From Bacteroidota bacterium (lineage in GTDB: Bacteria > Bacteroidota > Bacteroidia > Chitinophagales > LD1), in contig CANJZE010000015.1 in assembly GCA_947479455.1 (NCBI GenBank), positions 1-64,000 on the forward strand: DNA of 64,000 bases, read 5' to 3'. Numbering within the stretch: the first letter of the stretch is position 1; each line of letters starts with the position of its first letter. Both the position numbers and the translations under genes were made by a program. Under the pieces are notes generated by a model, which was given only the letters and a program-made list of their open reading frames with translations, searched no databases and was not told where the DNA came from. Positions 44,414-54,918 of the stretch are shown piece after piece.

Positions 44414-46579
44414 ATGGACAATTACGAATTTGAATTGGCAGAACAATTTGCACTGCAAACCAACAAGCATTTTTTCCTGACCGGAAAAGCAGGAAGCGGC
44501 AAAACTACTTTGCTCAAAAAAATTGCGAAGCAAACCACCAAAAATTTTGTGATAGTTGCGCCTACCGGTGTAGCGGCAATCAACGCTGGAGGTGTAACCA
44601 TTCACTCCCAATTCAATTTGCCACTTACTTCATTTATTCCCAATAGCGATTCGGTCAATTTGAATTTGATTACGAATCGAAGAGCCTTGATGGAACACAT
44701 GAACTTTCGCAAAGACAAACGCAAAGTGATTCAAGAAATGGAGTTGCTGATAGTGGATGAAATAAGTATGGTGCGTGCCGATATTTTAGATGCTATAGAT
44801 TTTGTAATGCGCAAAGTGCGCAGAAGAGAAAAACCTTTTGGTGGTGTGCAGGTCATGCTCATTGGCGATATGCATCAATTACCTCCTGTAGTAAAAGAAC
44901 CCGAGTGGCAAATTTTAAAAAACTATTACGCCAGTCCATACTTTTTCGATTCGTTAGTTTGGAAACAATTAGATGCCGCTGAAATTGAATTGAAGAAAAT
45001 TTACCGCCAAAGCGATGCCCGTTTTTTGCGCTTGCTCAATAATATTCGCCATCAGGAATTAGATGAAGATGATTATGAAGAATTGAAGAAGCGATACAAT
45101 CCGGGCTTTCGCCCAACTGAGGAAGGTTTCATTTTGCTTTCTACGCACAATGCAAAAGCAAATGCGGTGAACGAAGGCGAGTTAAAAAAATTAGAAGGCA
45201 GACCTTATGCTTATGAAGCAGAAGTAACCGGAGATTTTCCCGAGCATATTTATCCGTGCGAAAAATATTTGCAACTGCGCGAAGGTGCACAAGTCATGTT
45301 CACGCGCAACGATTCAGAAACAGGAATGTATTTCAATGGCAAACTGGCGGTGGTAAAAAAAATAGATAACGAAAACATTACCGTAACTTTTCAAAGCAAC
45401 AAAGAAGATTTTTTGTTGAAGAAAGAAGTTTGGGAAAATATTTCGTACACCGTTGACCAGTCGAAAGACAAAATCAACAAAGATGTTATTGGCACTTTTA
45501 CGCAATATCCTTTGCGCTTGGCTTGGGCAATTACTATTCACAAAAGTCAGGGATTAACTTTCGATAAAGTAATTATTGATGCCGGAAATTCATTTGCCGC
45601 AGGGCAAGTTTATGTAGCTCTATCGCGTTGCAGAACTTTAGATGGAATTGTTTTGCATTCACTCATTACACAAAACTCGTTGCATGGCGATGAGAAGATT
45701 ACCAACTTCAGCGAAGCTCATCATGGAGAGCGCGAATTGGAAGAACAACTGAATCAGGCAAAGCGCGAATACGCCAACGACCAACTGAAAAAACTTTTCG
45801 ACTTCAATAAACTGCGTGAGCGTGTTGGCGATTGGAAAGAAATTTTGTTTGATAAAGATTTTCCGGACAAAGAAAAAGCCTTAGCGCTTTTCGAAAACTT
45901 AGCCTTACAAATTGAAACCATTGTAACCACTTCCGAAAAATTTGAACCGCAATTAGAACGTTTGCTGGTCGATTACAATAACAGTCGCAACACTTTTACT
46001 TTGAAAGAGCGAAGCGCAAAAGCTATTGAGTATTTCACCGAAAATATTTTCAATACGCTTATTACTCCTATGCATGAACACATCACCGCAATGGCTTACA
46101 AAAGCAAAGTGAAACGTTATGTGCAACAAGTGCAATTGGTACAGGATAGTTTTTGGTCGAAGATGGTTCAACTTTATGGTGCGCGGTTTATGGACGAGAA
46201 ACTTTTTGATGGAGAAATAAAATTCAGCAAAGACAAATTGAAGACCGTTGCTACTTCTATTACTTCAGGCAAAAAAGAAAAAGGCGGAACGTATCAAGAT
46301 ACCCTCGACCTTCATCGCAAAGGAATTTCTTTAGAAGAAATTGCTTCCGTTCGTGGGCTTACAACAGGAACTATTAAATCGCATTTTGCTAAATGGATTT
46401 TAAGTGGCGAAATAAAAGTTCAGGAAGTTCTTCCTGCTGAAACGATTCAAACGCTTGAAAAATTTCTACATGAGAGTGCTGAGAAAACCGTAGCCGCTGC
46501 GTTCAAAAAATTTGGAGATAAATACGATGGCAATGATGTAAGAATGGTGCTGAATAGTTTGCTGTTTCAAAAAAAATAA
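44414..46579 (+). CDS. PIF1/RecD-like superfamily 1 helicase with C-terminal HTH
   Basis: 721 aa. Walker A LTGKAGSGKTTLL (about 23-35), VAPTGVAAINAGGVTIHS, Walker B LIVDEISM, LIGDMHQLPPV, and at the C-side ITIHKSQGLTFDKVIID with YVALSRCR mark a PIF1/RecD-type 5'-3' DNA helicase. The last 130 residues hold a helix-turn-helix (TYQDTLDLHRKGISLEEIASVRGL), as in the helix-turn-helix tails of bacterial RecQ/PIF1 relatives. The -7-like box TATATTCG lies just upstream. It likely works in replication or repair. Confidence 0.9.
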   Translation: MDNYEFELAEQFALQTNKHFFLTGKAGSGKTTLLKKIAKQTTKNFVIVAPTGVAAINAGGVTIHSQFNLPLTSFIPNSDSVNLNLITNRRALMEHMNFRKDKRKVIQEMELLIVDEISMVRADILDAIDFVMRKVRRREKPFGGVQVMLIGDMHQLPPVVKEPEWQILKNYYASPYFFDSLVWKQLDAAEIELKKIYRQSDARFLRLLNNIRHQELDEDDYEELKKRYNPGFRPTEEGFILLSTHNAKANAVNEGELKKLEGRPYAYEAEVTGDFPEHIYPCEKYLQLREGAQVMFTRNDSETGMYFNGKLAVVKKIDNENITVTFQSNKEDFLLKKEVWENISYTVDQSKDKINKDVIGTFTQYPLRLAWAITIHKSQGLTFDKVIIDAGNSFAAGQVYVALSRCRTLDGIVLHSLITQNSLHGDEKITNFSEAHHGERELEEQLNQAKREYANDQLKKLFDFNKLRERVGDWKEILFDKDFPDKEKALALFENLALQIETIVTTSEKFEPQLERLLVDYNNSRNTFTLKERSAKAIEYFTENIFNTLITPMHEHITAMAYKSKVKRYVQQVQLVQDSFWSKMVQLYGARFMDEKLFDGEIKFSKDKLKTVATSITSGKKEKGGTYQDTLDLHRKGISLEEIASVRGLTTGTIKSHFAKWILSGEIKVQEVLPAETIQTLEKFLHESAEKTVAAAFKKFGDKYDGNDVRMVLNSLLFQKK

Positions 46580-46611
46580 GACGGTAACAACTTTCAAAAG
46601 ATGTTACCGTC
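46580..46611 (-). terminator. Terminator between helicase and M6-like protease genes
   Basis: GACGGTAACA pairs with TGTTACCGTC; on the minus strand it runs into CTTATTTTTTTT, so it mainly serves the 46621-48003 gene. Confidence 0.75.
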
Positions 46612-46620
46612 ATTTGCTTC

Positions 46621-48003
46621 TTAATAAATAGCTACACTCATTGTAGCTCCAGCCTCACTCACTGCACTAATACCATGTATCAATCTTGCGGTATCATAAT
46701 TTTCACCGGCATAACGTATAAAACGAATTGGACAAACACCATTGGCACAGCCAATATTCTTTAGCAACACACCCGTTTCGCCACCAGCATAATGCGAATT
46801 TCCGCTTTGATAATTTGGCGAACGGTAAATTCCTTCGCTACCATACCGCCCATCAACTAAGGAAGTTCTAAAATCCTTCGGACCGTCAATAATTCCGTTT
46901 TCGTTTACACTCCAAATGGCAAGTCCATCTTCAAGTATCGCGTTATCGCGGTTATATGGTGCTGCCGAACGTTTACGATATTCTACCACAAAATATTGCT
47001 CAGGTACCAGTGCATCCCAAAGCACTAACGCATCGGGTGTTGCAATAGAAGGAGAAAATGAATAGCAAGTTTCGGAAGGGGCATGAGTTATAATAGCTGG
47101 TGTAGTCCATCCTAACTTTATTTTGTCAACAATATTCATGTTGCTGAAAGAGCAGTTGTCACTCATCATATCGAAATGCCCGGTCCAACCCGTGCCGCAA
47201 CCGGCAAAGTATTTATCCTTGATATGAAACAAAGCGTGACATAACTCATGGCAAATGGTGGAGGCATTTATTTTTACATCATTTACGCCATCAGAGAAAG
47301 CAGCAGAAGCCACCCCAAAGACTGCCACATAATTTCCTGCGGGAATAGACCAGAACATACCATTAGGGTCAGTAAAACTTATCTGTTGGCTCATAGTGCG
47401 TGCAGCACCTGAAGGGGTTACAATATTTAATTCCGGAGTAAGCAAACAAATGACCGCTTCGTCTTCGGTAATTTGCGAATCGTGATTTACATCCAGCGCA
47501 TCCCAATTAATAGCAGCTCCAGTTAACGCATCGCTGTACAATTGCGGGTTTGTAGTTGCATCGCTATAGGTTGCGTTGTTATACGCGGCTGCTGTATAAA
47601 CATTCTGATAAGTTTTTTGAATTCCGCCTTCTGCCAACGTAAACTGATTCCATGAGTTAGCACTGAAATAGTCGCGAATGCTACCCGTGTTGCTGCTGAA
47701 AAATGAACTACGAAGTAATTCTTCGGTCAATCCATTATTAACTGAAACACCTTGATACAAAAAAGGAATCAATACAATTTTTCGGGTGCGAAGTTTCGCC
47801 ACATCACCATACCAATTCCCCGAAACGCTATTGCCGTAAATCATATCCTTAGCGGCATGGGTAACATCGGCAGAAGAAAACATTTGCTGAACATTGGAGC
47901 CACTATTGCACACGCTACGATTGGCAATGCTGTCAGTTCTGCGGCATGAGCCAATAAATAGTAAAACAATAATTGCTGTAGTTAAAATGATTTTCGTTTT
48001 CAT
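46621..48003 (-). CDS. M6-like metalloprotease lipoprotein
   Basis: 460 aa from ATG 48003, where a lipoprotein signal begins (KIILTTAIIVLLFIGSC, Cys20). The zinc motif CHELCHALFHIKD (His252, Glu253, His256) and the segment GSIRDYFSANSWNQF are typical of M6-like secreted proteases. An EF-hand-like loop DVNHDSQITEDE (171-182) should bind calcium. It probably acts at the cell surface. No T9SS sorting domain is seen. Confidence 0.85.
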   Translation of the reverse strand: MKTKIILTTAIIVLLFIGSCRRTDSIANRSVCNSGSNVQQMFSSADVTHAAKDMIYGNSVSGNWYGDVAKLRTRKIVLIPFLYQGVSVNNGLTEELLRSSFFSSNTGSIRDYFSANSWNQFTLAEGGIQKTYQNVYTAAAYNNATYSDATTNPQLYSDALTGAAINWDALDVNHDSQITEDEAVICLLTPELNIVTPSGAARTMSQQISFTDPNGMFWSIPAGNYVAVFGVASAAFSDGVNDVKINASTICHELCHALFHIKDKYFAGCGTGWTGHFDMMSDNCSFSNMNIVDKIKLGWTTPAIITHAPSETCYSFSPSIATPDALVLWDALVPEQYFVVEYRKRSAAPYNRDNAILEDGLAIWSVNENGIIDGPKDFRTSLVDGRYGSEGIYRSPNYQSGNSHYAGGETGVLLKNIGCANGVCPIRFIRYAGENYDTARLIHGISAVSEAGATMSVAIY

Positions 48004-48095
48004 ACTCTTTTGTTTTAGTTGAATACAAAAATGCGTTGCGTAGAGTGCGCCCACAACTACATAATCATGTAGGCAAGAAGATTAGGATGTGGAAT

Positions 48096-50759
48096 TTAGG
48101 AGAGAACTGAATTTGTTTCTTGCAATTTTTGCAGCTTTATCTCCAATGAAACTTCGCTCTTTCCCAAAAACAATTCAGCGTTCTTTATCTCGATTGAAAC
48201 TTCATCGCGATGCAGATAATGCAAAACCGTTTGTAAGGAATGAAGCTGACGAACGGCTTCTGAAATGTTTTTTGTATCGAAACAAAGTTGAAGTTGATGA
48301 AGATGCTCGCGGTAAGTTGTTTGAATATTCATGAGCATTTCTTCAGCCCGTTTTTTATTGCCAAAACACAATTCAAGAATGCGGAGATAAGGGAAAGCAA
48401 TTTCGTTTTTTGAAGAAGAAAAACATTCTTGTGCTTCACGTCTCATTACTTTAGCAATACTTTGCACCAGCTGTTGAATGCGAAAAGGTTTTGCCAAAAC
48501 ATCGTCAGCTCCCGCCTTCATCCATTCGCTCACTTCGCTTTTCAAAACACTCGCAGTAAAAGCAATCAGCGGAATGTCTTTTATTTTTTCATTGGAGGAA
48601 GATCGAAGAATCTTCAGTGCTTCCAATCCGTTCATCACAGGCATTTGCCCGTCCATTAAAACGAGTTGGTAGTTATTAGTCGAAATTTTTTCAATGGCTT
48701 CTTTACCGTTTTCAGCGGCTTCAATTTTTACCGAAGCATTCAGCAACCGCAAAGTTTCGGTGGTAACGGTCAGGTTAAGTGCGTTGTCATCTACTACCAA
48801 AATTTTTAAATCGTTCAATACATTTTTGTCAAACATTTTCCGTTGATGCCCTTGTTTTTCATAAGTATTTGCAGAACCAATCATGTAAGGAATGGAAACA
48901 GAAAACTGTGTGCCCTCATTCAGTTTGCTGGTAACAGAAATTTTTCCGCCCTGCATTTCTACCAATTGTTTCGAAATAGAAAGCCCAAGTCCCGTTCCGC
49001 CAAACAATCGTGTAGTGGAACTTCCAGCTTGCGAAAATTCAGAAAAAATGTTCGACAAATTTTTTGCGTCAATACCAATTCCCGTGTCCGAAATTTTTAG
49101 CTGAAGCAAGATTTGCCCATCATTTATTTTTTCGTGACTCACTTCCACTTTCACTTCACCATCAGTGGTAAATTTTACTGCGTTGCCGCAAATGTTATTG
49201 AGTACCTGAAACAAACGCACGGGGTCGCCTTTCAAAATATCAGTTGAAACATTTTCCGTATGAATCGAAAACTGTAAACCCTTTTCTTCTGACTTAAAAC
49301 CTATCACATGATTTACTTCTTCCAAAATTTCTTCTAACGAAAAATCAATTTGCTCTAATTCAATTTTGCCTTTTTCAATTTTGCTGAAATCCAAAATATC
49401 GTTCAGTACGGTCAATAAATTTTCTGATGATTTTCGAATAGCCTCTAAATGTGCCAGCTGGTCAGCGCGAGGATTTAGCATCAGCAAAATATTAGTAATG
49501 CCCATCACCGCATTCATAGGCGTGCGAATTTCATGACTCATGTTGGCGAGGAATCGGCTCTTGAGTTGAGTTATCTCTTCGCTGGCCAATTTTTCTTTTT
49601 TAATTATTTCCACTTCGTGCAGCACCGTCATTTGCTGCATGCTTTTGTTGCGAGCTTCTTCTAAAAGTTGGTGGTCAAGTTCTTGAAATTTTTCAAAATG
49701 CTTTAACGCGTTTTCAATTTCGTTCACCTCTTTGTAGCACTTATAAGCTGTGTGATGCAATTGCGAAAGGTGCGCTAAATCGAAAGGGAAGCTTTGTGCA
49801 AGCACATTTTCAATATGCTCAGCACATGTGGCAAATTCCTTTTTTTCCAGTAGTAATTCCGCTTCTAATTTAAGCGTGCTGTAGAAAAATGTTTTGTTTT
49901 CTATTTGAGTGCTTACCTCTCTTGCCGTTTTCAAAATGGCTTCGCTTTCTGCAAACTTTTCTTCGCGCAAAAAAAGCGCAGTCATATTCATGAGCGGATA
50001 AATTTGCTTTTGCACAACACTTTGCGTTTTCGCCAATTCGTAACTACGCAAAAAATATTCGTGCGCTTCTTCAAAGCGATTCAGTTTCGAAAGATTATCG
50101 CCAATGTTATTCAGGTTGCCCGGCTCGCCTTCGGGCATTCCGCTTTTTACAAAAAGTGTGTGTGCTTTTTTATTGAACTCTAAACCGCGTTCTGCTTCGC
50201 TCATGTTGCCAAACACCGCCCCGAGCAACGAACAGCAATTGGCTTGCAAAAAAACATTGCCCGCTTCATCTGCCGCTTTCTCTGCAGTAAAAAGCGATTG
50301 CACTGCGCCTTTTAAATCGTTCAAAAAATAAAGCAAATAACCATGGCGGTAGTGCACAAAACATTTTAAATCATCTCCTAAGTTTTCGACAGCTACAATA
50401 TTTTGATTGGAAAGCGTGAGTGCTTCTTCTGTTTGTTGTGTAAAGCCATGCGCTGTAGTTTTATTGAAAAGCAAAAAACATTTTTCACGCAATAATTTTT
50501 GTTGTATTGCCAATTGAATGGCTTCGTCACAAATTTCTAAGCAGTGCTTATACTGCATATCTTTATTCAGCAAATAAGTATGGTAAGCAAACGTAACTAC
50601 ATGCAAGCGCAAATTTGCTTTTACAAATTCTTCCACTAATAATTCATCACATAATTTTCTTGCAGTTGCAAAATCACTATCGGCAATTTGTTGAAGCGCA
50701 GAAAATTTTTCGGCAAGTGAAGTTGGAAGTATGGAAAATTCTAGTTCGGATATAAACAT
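48096..50759 (-). CDS. Hybrid sensor histidine kinase with TPR input, REC and HPt
   Basis: 887 aa, soluble. Residues 1-370 are TPR-like repeats as sensor; HisKA has ANMSHEIRTPMN (His409); HATPase has N-box NNICGNAVKF and GTGLGLSI; a REC domain (about 652-770) has VVDDN, Asp703 in LMDGQMP and Lys757; a C-terminal HPt-like domain has LHSLQT (His840) but lacks the classic HxxKG. It forms a phosphorelay. The NarL-type regulator just upstream (50777-51430) is the likely output. Confidence 0.92.
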   Translation of the reverse strand: MFISELEFSILPTSLAEKFSALQQIADSDFATARKLCDELLVEEFVKANLRLHVVTFAYHTYLLNKDMQYKHCLEICDEAIQLAIQQKLLREKCFLLFNKTTAHGFTQQTEEALTLSNQNIVAVENLGDDLKCFVHYRHGYLLYFLNDLKGAVQSLFTAEKAADEAGNVFLQANCCSLLGAVFGNMSEAERGLEFNKKAHTLFVKSGMPEGEPGNLNNIGDNLSKLNRFEEAHEYFLRSYELAKTQSVVQKQIYPLMNMTALFLREEKFAESEAILKTAREVSTQIENKTFFYSTLKLEAELLLEKKEFATCAEHIENVLAQSFPFDLAHLSQLHHTAYKCYKEVNEIENALKHFEKFQELDHQLLEEARNKSMQQMTVLHEVEIIKKEKLASEEITQLKSRFLANMSHEIRTPMNAVMGITNILLMLNPRADQLAHLEAIRKSSENLLTVLNDILDFSKIEKGKIELEQIDFSLEEILEEVNHVIGFKSEEKGLQFSIHTENVSTDILKGDPVRLFQVLNNICGNAVKFTTDGEVKVEVSHEKINDGQILLQLKISDTGIGIDAKNLSNIFSEFSQAGSSTTRLFGGTGLGLSISKQLVEMQGGKISVTSKLNEGTQFSVSIPYMIGSANTYEKQGHQRKMFDKNVLNDLKILVVDDNALNLTVTTETLRLLNASVKIEAAENGKEAIEKISTNNYQLVLMDGQMPVMNGLEALKILRSSSNEKIKDIPLIAFTASVLKSEVSEWMKAGADDVLAKPFRIQQLVQSIAKVMRREAQECFSSSKNEIAFPYLRILELCFGNKKRAEEMLMNIQTTYREHLHQLQLCFDTKNISEAVRQLHSLQTVLHYLHRDEVSIEIKNAELFLGKSEVSLEIKLQKLQETNSVLS

Positions 50760-50776
50760 TAGGCGAAGGTATTTCT

Positions 50777-51430
50777 TCAGACAATTTTTTGTGTTATTGC
50801 CTTACTCACTGCTTCTGCTTGTGAATGCACTTGCAGTTTCTTGTAAATATTTTTGAAGTGAAACCGTACCGTGTCAATACTAATCGCCACTTCATCGGCA
50901 ATCATTTTTTGCGAGTAGCCTTTCACCAACAGCGCAAGAATATTTTTTTCTTTTTCGCTTAAATCATATTCGTGTTGCACCGGAATGCCACTTTCGTTCA
51001 TCTTGCGAAACATCGTCAACACTTTTGCAGCAATAGTTGGACTCATGGGTGCACCACCTTTCGCTGCTACTTCAATGGCTTCAAGCAGCTCAGCAGGTTT
51101 TGTTTTCTTCAACAAATATCCGGCAGCTCCGGCACAAAGTGCGTCAAAAATTTTTTCGTCTTCTTCATGAATGGTTTGCATCAGCACGGCTACTTCCGGA
51201 AATTCTGCACGAACAATTTTTACAGCTTCAATGCCTGTCATTTCCGGCATTTCAATATCCATCAAAACTACATCGGGCCTAAAAAGAAAAATCTGGTCTT
51301 TAATATTTTTCGGATTTTCAAATGCTCCTGCGCATTTCATTCCGGCTGTGCCATTAATAAGCTGATACATGCCTTCGCGCAGAAACGCCAAATCTTCATA
51401 CACCAAAACAGTGATTATGTTTTCTTCCAT
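50777..51430 (-). CDS. NarL/FixJ-type response regulator
   Basis: 217 aa from ATG 51430; the frame is open further upstream but only that ATG begins the receiver fold (ENIITVLVYEDLAFLREGMY). Phospho-acceptor Asp58 (VVLMDIEMP), Lys106-region KKTKPAELL, then a LuxR-type HTH (LSEKEKNILALLVKGYSQKMIADEVAISIDTVRFHFKNIYKK). It is 17 bases before the hybrid kinase and so forms a two-component pair. The upstream region is shared with the divergent aconitase gene. Confidence 0.93.
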   Translation of the reverse strand: MEENIITVLVYEDLAFLREGMYQLINGTAGMKCAGAFENPKNIKDQIFLFRPDVVLMDIEMPEMTGIEAVKIVRAEFPEVAVLMQTIHEEDEKIFDALCAGAAGYLLKKTKPAELLEAIEVAAKGGAPMSPTIAAKVLTMFRKMNESGIPVQHEYDLSEKEKNILALLVKGYSQKMIADEVAISIDTVRFHFKNIYKKLQVHSQAEAVSKAITQKIV

Positions 51431-51695
51431 AAAGTGAAGATGGAAATTAGAAATGAAAATGTGAGCTACATGAATAGGTAGGTAACAATGAAACACCGCA
51501 ATCAATTCTTTCAGCGAATTTTCGCTAATTCGTTTTTCCGTCTCCGAAATTCGTTTATGTTTGCATCGTGAAACTAGTAGGCAGTAAGCAAATTGCTGTA
51601 GGCAATAAATACAATCGAGTAAGCCCCCCATCTTCGCTAACTCTCTGGCTGTTTCAATCTTCCATCTTAAATTTTCAATCCTAAAATTATAGAAC

Positions 51696-53966
51696 ATGGC
51701 ATACGATATCGAAATGATTAAAAAGGTTTACGCAGAGCTTCCTTCAAAAATTGCTGCTGCACGCAAAGTGTTAAACCGTCCGTTAACGCTTACTGAAAAA
51801 ATTCTTTACTCGCACTTACACGCTTCGCAGAAATTGGAAGATTTTAAACGCGGTGGTTCCTATGTTGATTTTGCACCCGATAGAGTGGCTATGCAAGATG
51901 CTACTGCGCAAATGGCTTTGTTGCAATTTATGCAGGCAGGTCGCCCGAAAGTTGCGGTGCCTTCAACCGTTCATTGCGATCACTTGATTACTGCAAAAGA
52001 TGGTTCTAAAACTGACTTAGCTGCGGCTACTTCAGGTAATAAAGAAGTTTACGATTTTCTTGCTTCTGTTTCCAATAAATATGGTCTTGGTTTTTGGAAG
52101 CCAGGTGCTGGAATTATTCACCAGATTGTTTTAGAGAACTATGCTTTCCCCGGTGGAATGATGATTGGAACAGATAGCCATACAGTGAATGCCGGTGGAC
52201 TTGGAATGGTTGCGATTGGTGTGGGTGGTGCAGATGCCTGCGATGTAATGGCAGGTTTGGCCTGGGAATTAAAACAACCAAAATTGATTGGTGTTAAACT
52301 GACAGGAAAACTGAATGGCTGGGCTTCTCCTAAAGATGTGATTTTGAAAGTTGCGGGAATACTTACCGTGAAAGGTGGAACCGGTGCCATTGTTGAATAC
52401 TTTGGCGAAGGCGCGGTGAACATGAGCTGCACAGGTAAAGGAACTATCTGCAACATGGGTGCAGAGATTGGTGCTACTACTTCTACTTTTGGATATGATG
52501 AAAGTATGAGCCGTTACTTAAGTGCAACCGGTCGTGCTGATGTGGCTGCTGCTGCCGATGCAGTGAAAGAACATTTAACTGGTGATGCAGATGTTTATTC
52601 TTCTCCTGAAAAATATTTTGATCAGGTAATTGAAATTGATTTGACTACGTTAGAGCCATACATCAACGGACCTTTCACACCGGATTTAGCTACGCCAATC
52701 TCTGAAATGAAAGCTGCTGCAGCAGCTAACAACTGGCCAACAAAAGTTAGTGTTGGTTTAATTGGTTCTTGCACTAACTCTTCGTACGAAGATATTTCTC
52801 GTGCTGTTTCTCTTGCAAAACAAGTAGCTGAAAAGAATTTGAAAGCAAAAGCGGAGTTCAGCATTACTCCGGGTTCAGAACAAATCCGTTTTACAATTGA
52901 GCGCGATGGTTTTATTGAAACCTTTAATAAAATTGGCGCAACGGTTTACGCTAACGCATGCGGACCTTGTATTGGTATGTGGGCGCGTCATGGTGCTGAT
53001 AAACAAGAGCGCAACACCATCGTTCATTCATTCAACCGAAATTTTGCAAAACGTCAGGATGGAAATCCGAACACTTTGGCTTTCGTTGCTTCTCCGGAAT
53101 TAACTACGGCTTTGGCTATTGCCGGTGATTTAACTTTCAATCCACTTACCGATTTCTTAACTAACGAAGCCGGACAGCAAGTAAAATTAGATGCACCAAC
53201 AGGTGATGAATTACCTACAAGAGGTTTTGCTGTTGAAGATGCGGGCTTTGTTGCACCGTTTGAAGATGGCAGCAAAGTAGAAGTAAAAGTTTCTCCAACG
53301 TCTGACCGTTTGCAATTACTTGCTCCGTTCCCAGCTTGGGAAGGAACAGATTTGAAAGGTTTGAAATTGCTGATTAAAGCAAAAGGCAAGTGCACCACCG
53401 ACCATATTTCTATGGCAGGCCCGTGGTTAAAGTACCGCGGACACTTAGACAACATCAGCAACAACATGTTGATTGGAGCTACCAACTTCTACAACGAAAA
53501 AACAAATTCAGTTAAGAATCAGTTAACCGGTGAGTTTGGCGAAGTGCCAGCAGTACAACGTGCTTATAAAGCAGCAGGCATTGGAACTATTGTTGTTGGT
53601 GACGAAAACTATGGCGAAGGTTCAAGCCGCGAACATGCAGCTATGGAGCCGCGCTTCCTTGGTGTTCGTGCGGTGTTGGTTAAATCTTTCGCGCGTATTC
53701 ACGAAACCAATTTGAAAAAACAAGGAATGCTCGGTTTGACTTTTGTAAACAAAGATGACTACAACAAAATTCAGGAAGATGATGCAATTGATATTCTTGG
53801 ATTAACAAGTTTTGCTCCGGGTAAAAATCTTACACTTCAGTTAAATCATACTGATGGTGCGGTTGAATCTTTTGAAGTAGCGCATACTTACAATGAACAA
53901 CAAGTAGAATGGTTCAAGGCCGGTGCTGCGTTGAATATTATTAGAGCCGCAATAACCTCATCCTAA
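51696..53966 (+). CDS. acn: Aconitate hydratase, mitochondrial type
   Basis: 756 aa. [35 protein letters not shown], and [10 protein letters not shown] supply the [4Fe-4S] cluster cysteines; swivel domain [17 protein letters not shown]. It interconverts citrate and isocitrate in the TCA cycle. The last codons (ITSS-stop) lie within a REP-like element (53954-53990), so its C-terminus may have been altered by the element. Confidence 0.96.
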   Translation: MAYDIEMIKKVYAELPSKIAAARKVLNRPLTLTEKILYSHLHASQKLEDFKRGGSYVDFAPDRVAMQDATAQMALLQFMQAGRPKVAVPSTVHCDHLITAKDGSKTDLAAATSGNKEVYDFLASVSNKYGLGFWKPGAGIIHQIVLENYAFPGGMMIGTDSHTVNAGGLGMVAIGVGGADACDVMAGLAWELKQPKLIGVKLTGKLNGWASPKDVILKVAGILTVKGGTGAIVEYFGEGAVNMSCTGKGTICNMGAEIGATTSTFGYDESMSRYLSATGRADVAAAADAVKEHLTGDADVYSSPEKYFDQVIEIDLTTLEPYINGPFTPDLATPISEMKAAAAANNWPTKVSVGLIGSCTNSSYEDISRAVSLAKQVAEKNLKAKAEFSITPGSEQIRFTIERDGFIETFNKIGATVYANACGPCIGMWARHGADKQERNTIVHSFNRNFAKRQDGNPNTLAFVASPELTTALAIAGDLTFNPLTDFLTNEAGQQVKLDAPTGDELPTRGFAVEDAGFVAPFEDGSKVEVKVSPTSDRLQLLAPFPAWEGTDLKGLKLLIKAKGKCTTDHISMAGPWLKYRGHLDNISNNMLIGATNFYNEKTNSVKNQLTGEFGEVPAVQRAYKAAGIGTIVVGDENYGEGSSREHAAMEPRFLGVRAVLVKSFARIHETNLKKQGMLGLTFVNKDDYNKIQEDDAIDILGLTSFAPGKNLTLQLNHTDGAVESFEVAHTYNEQQVEWFKAGAALNIIRAAITSS

Positions 53967-53990
53967 ATCCTTCTCCGAAGGAGAAGGACT
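53954..53990. repeat. REP-like palindromic element a, overlapping the aconitase stop
   Basis: AACCTCATCCTAAATCC then CCTTCTCC-GAA-GGAGAAGG. The AACCTCATCCTAA tail recurs in reverse orientation at 57062-57077. Confidence 0.8.
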
Positions 53991-53997
53991 TAAATAC

Positions 53998-54030
53998 AAA
54001 GCGCGAAGAATTTTCTTTGCGCTTTTTTAT
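53998..54030 (+). terminator. Terminator of the aconitase gene
   Basis: AAAGCGCGAAG pairs with CTTTGCGCTTT (one G-U pair) around AATTTT, then a T run. Confidence 0.85.
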
Positions 54031-54066
54031 TTCTGTAAATTGCCTACACCAAAAATTTAGTTAAAC

Positions 54067-54918
54067 ATGAAATCAGCATTCATAAAAGTCAACAACATTC
54101 AACTGCACTATGTAGAAGAAGGCACTGGAGTATTAGTCATTCTACTGCACGGCTTTCCTGAGTTTTGGTATGGTTGGAGAAATCAAATTCCTGTTCTCTC
54201 AAAAAAATATCGAGTAGTTGCGCCTGATATGCGCGGTTATAACCTAAGCGATAAACCCAACAATATTTCAGAGTATAATATAGATGTACTTGCAAAAGAT
54301 ATTGCTGAATTAATCAAAGCATTGGGCGAAGAAAAGGCGATTGTAGTTGGTCATGATTGGGGAGCAGCGGTGGCTTGGGCAGTTGCCGCTTTGCATCCTG
54401 AAGTCGTAAAAAAATTAGCGATTCTGAATGTACCGCACCCAAGCGAAATGAAACGGGCTTTGATGAATTTCAATTTTGCTCAGTTAAAGAAGAGCTGGTA
54501 TATCTTCTTTTTTCAGTTGCCCTTTCTTCCTGAAAGTGTTGTCGGCACCGAAAGGTTTTTTCGACAAACATTTGAAGGCATGAGCATGAATAAAAATGCT
54601 TTCAATGAAGAGGATATAAAAAAATATGTAGAAGCATACAAACAACCCGGAATGGTAAAAGCAGGTATCGCCTATTACCGAGCAGCGTTCAGAGAAACAT
54701 TTTCAAAATCAAAAGTAGTTTATCCAAACATCAAAGCACCGGTTCTAATGTTGTGGGGAGAGCATGACAAAGCCCTGGGAAAAGAATTGACATACAACAC
54801 CAAAAATTATTGTGAAAACAGTTGCGAAATTATTTACGACTCAACGAGCGGTCATTTTATTCAACACGATAATCCCGAATTAGTTAACCGCAGTTTGCTT
54901 CACTTCTTCTCTTCTTAG
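54067..54918 (+). CDS. Alpha/beta hydrolase, epoxide-hydrolase-like
   Basis: 283 aa. Oxyanion motif HGFPEFWYGW (28-37), nucleophile GHDWGA (Asp97) and a late His in GHFIQHDNPE. Asp as nucleophile and the HGFPE motif are typical of epoxide hydrolases and haloalkane dehalogenases. It overlaps the convergent acyltransferase gene by 39 bases. The substrate cannot be named. Confidence 0.9.
   Translation: MKSAFIKVNNIQLHYVEEGTGVLVILLHGFPEFWYGWRNQIPVLSKKYRVVAPDMRGYNLSDKPNNISEYNIDVLAKDIAELIKALGEEKAIVVGHDWGAAVAWAVAALHPEVVKKLAILNVPHPSEMKRALMNFNFAQLKKSWYIFFFQLPFLPESVVGTERFFRQTFEGMSMNKNAFNEEDIKKYVEAYKQPGMVKAGIAYYRAAFRETFSKSKVVYPNIKAPVLMLWGEHDKALGKELTYNTKNYCENSCEIIYDSTSGHFIQHDNPELVNRSLLHFFSS

Noticed and set aside
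51431-51697. Extended N-terminus of the NarL-type regulator
   Set aside because: The 89 extra residues do not belong to a receiver domain, and the region is the shared promoter with aconitase.
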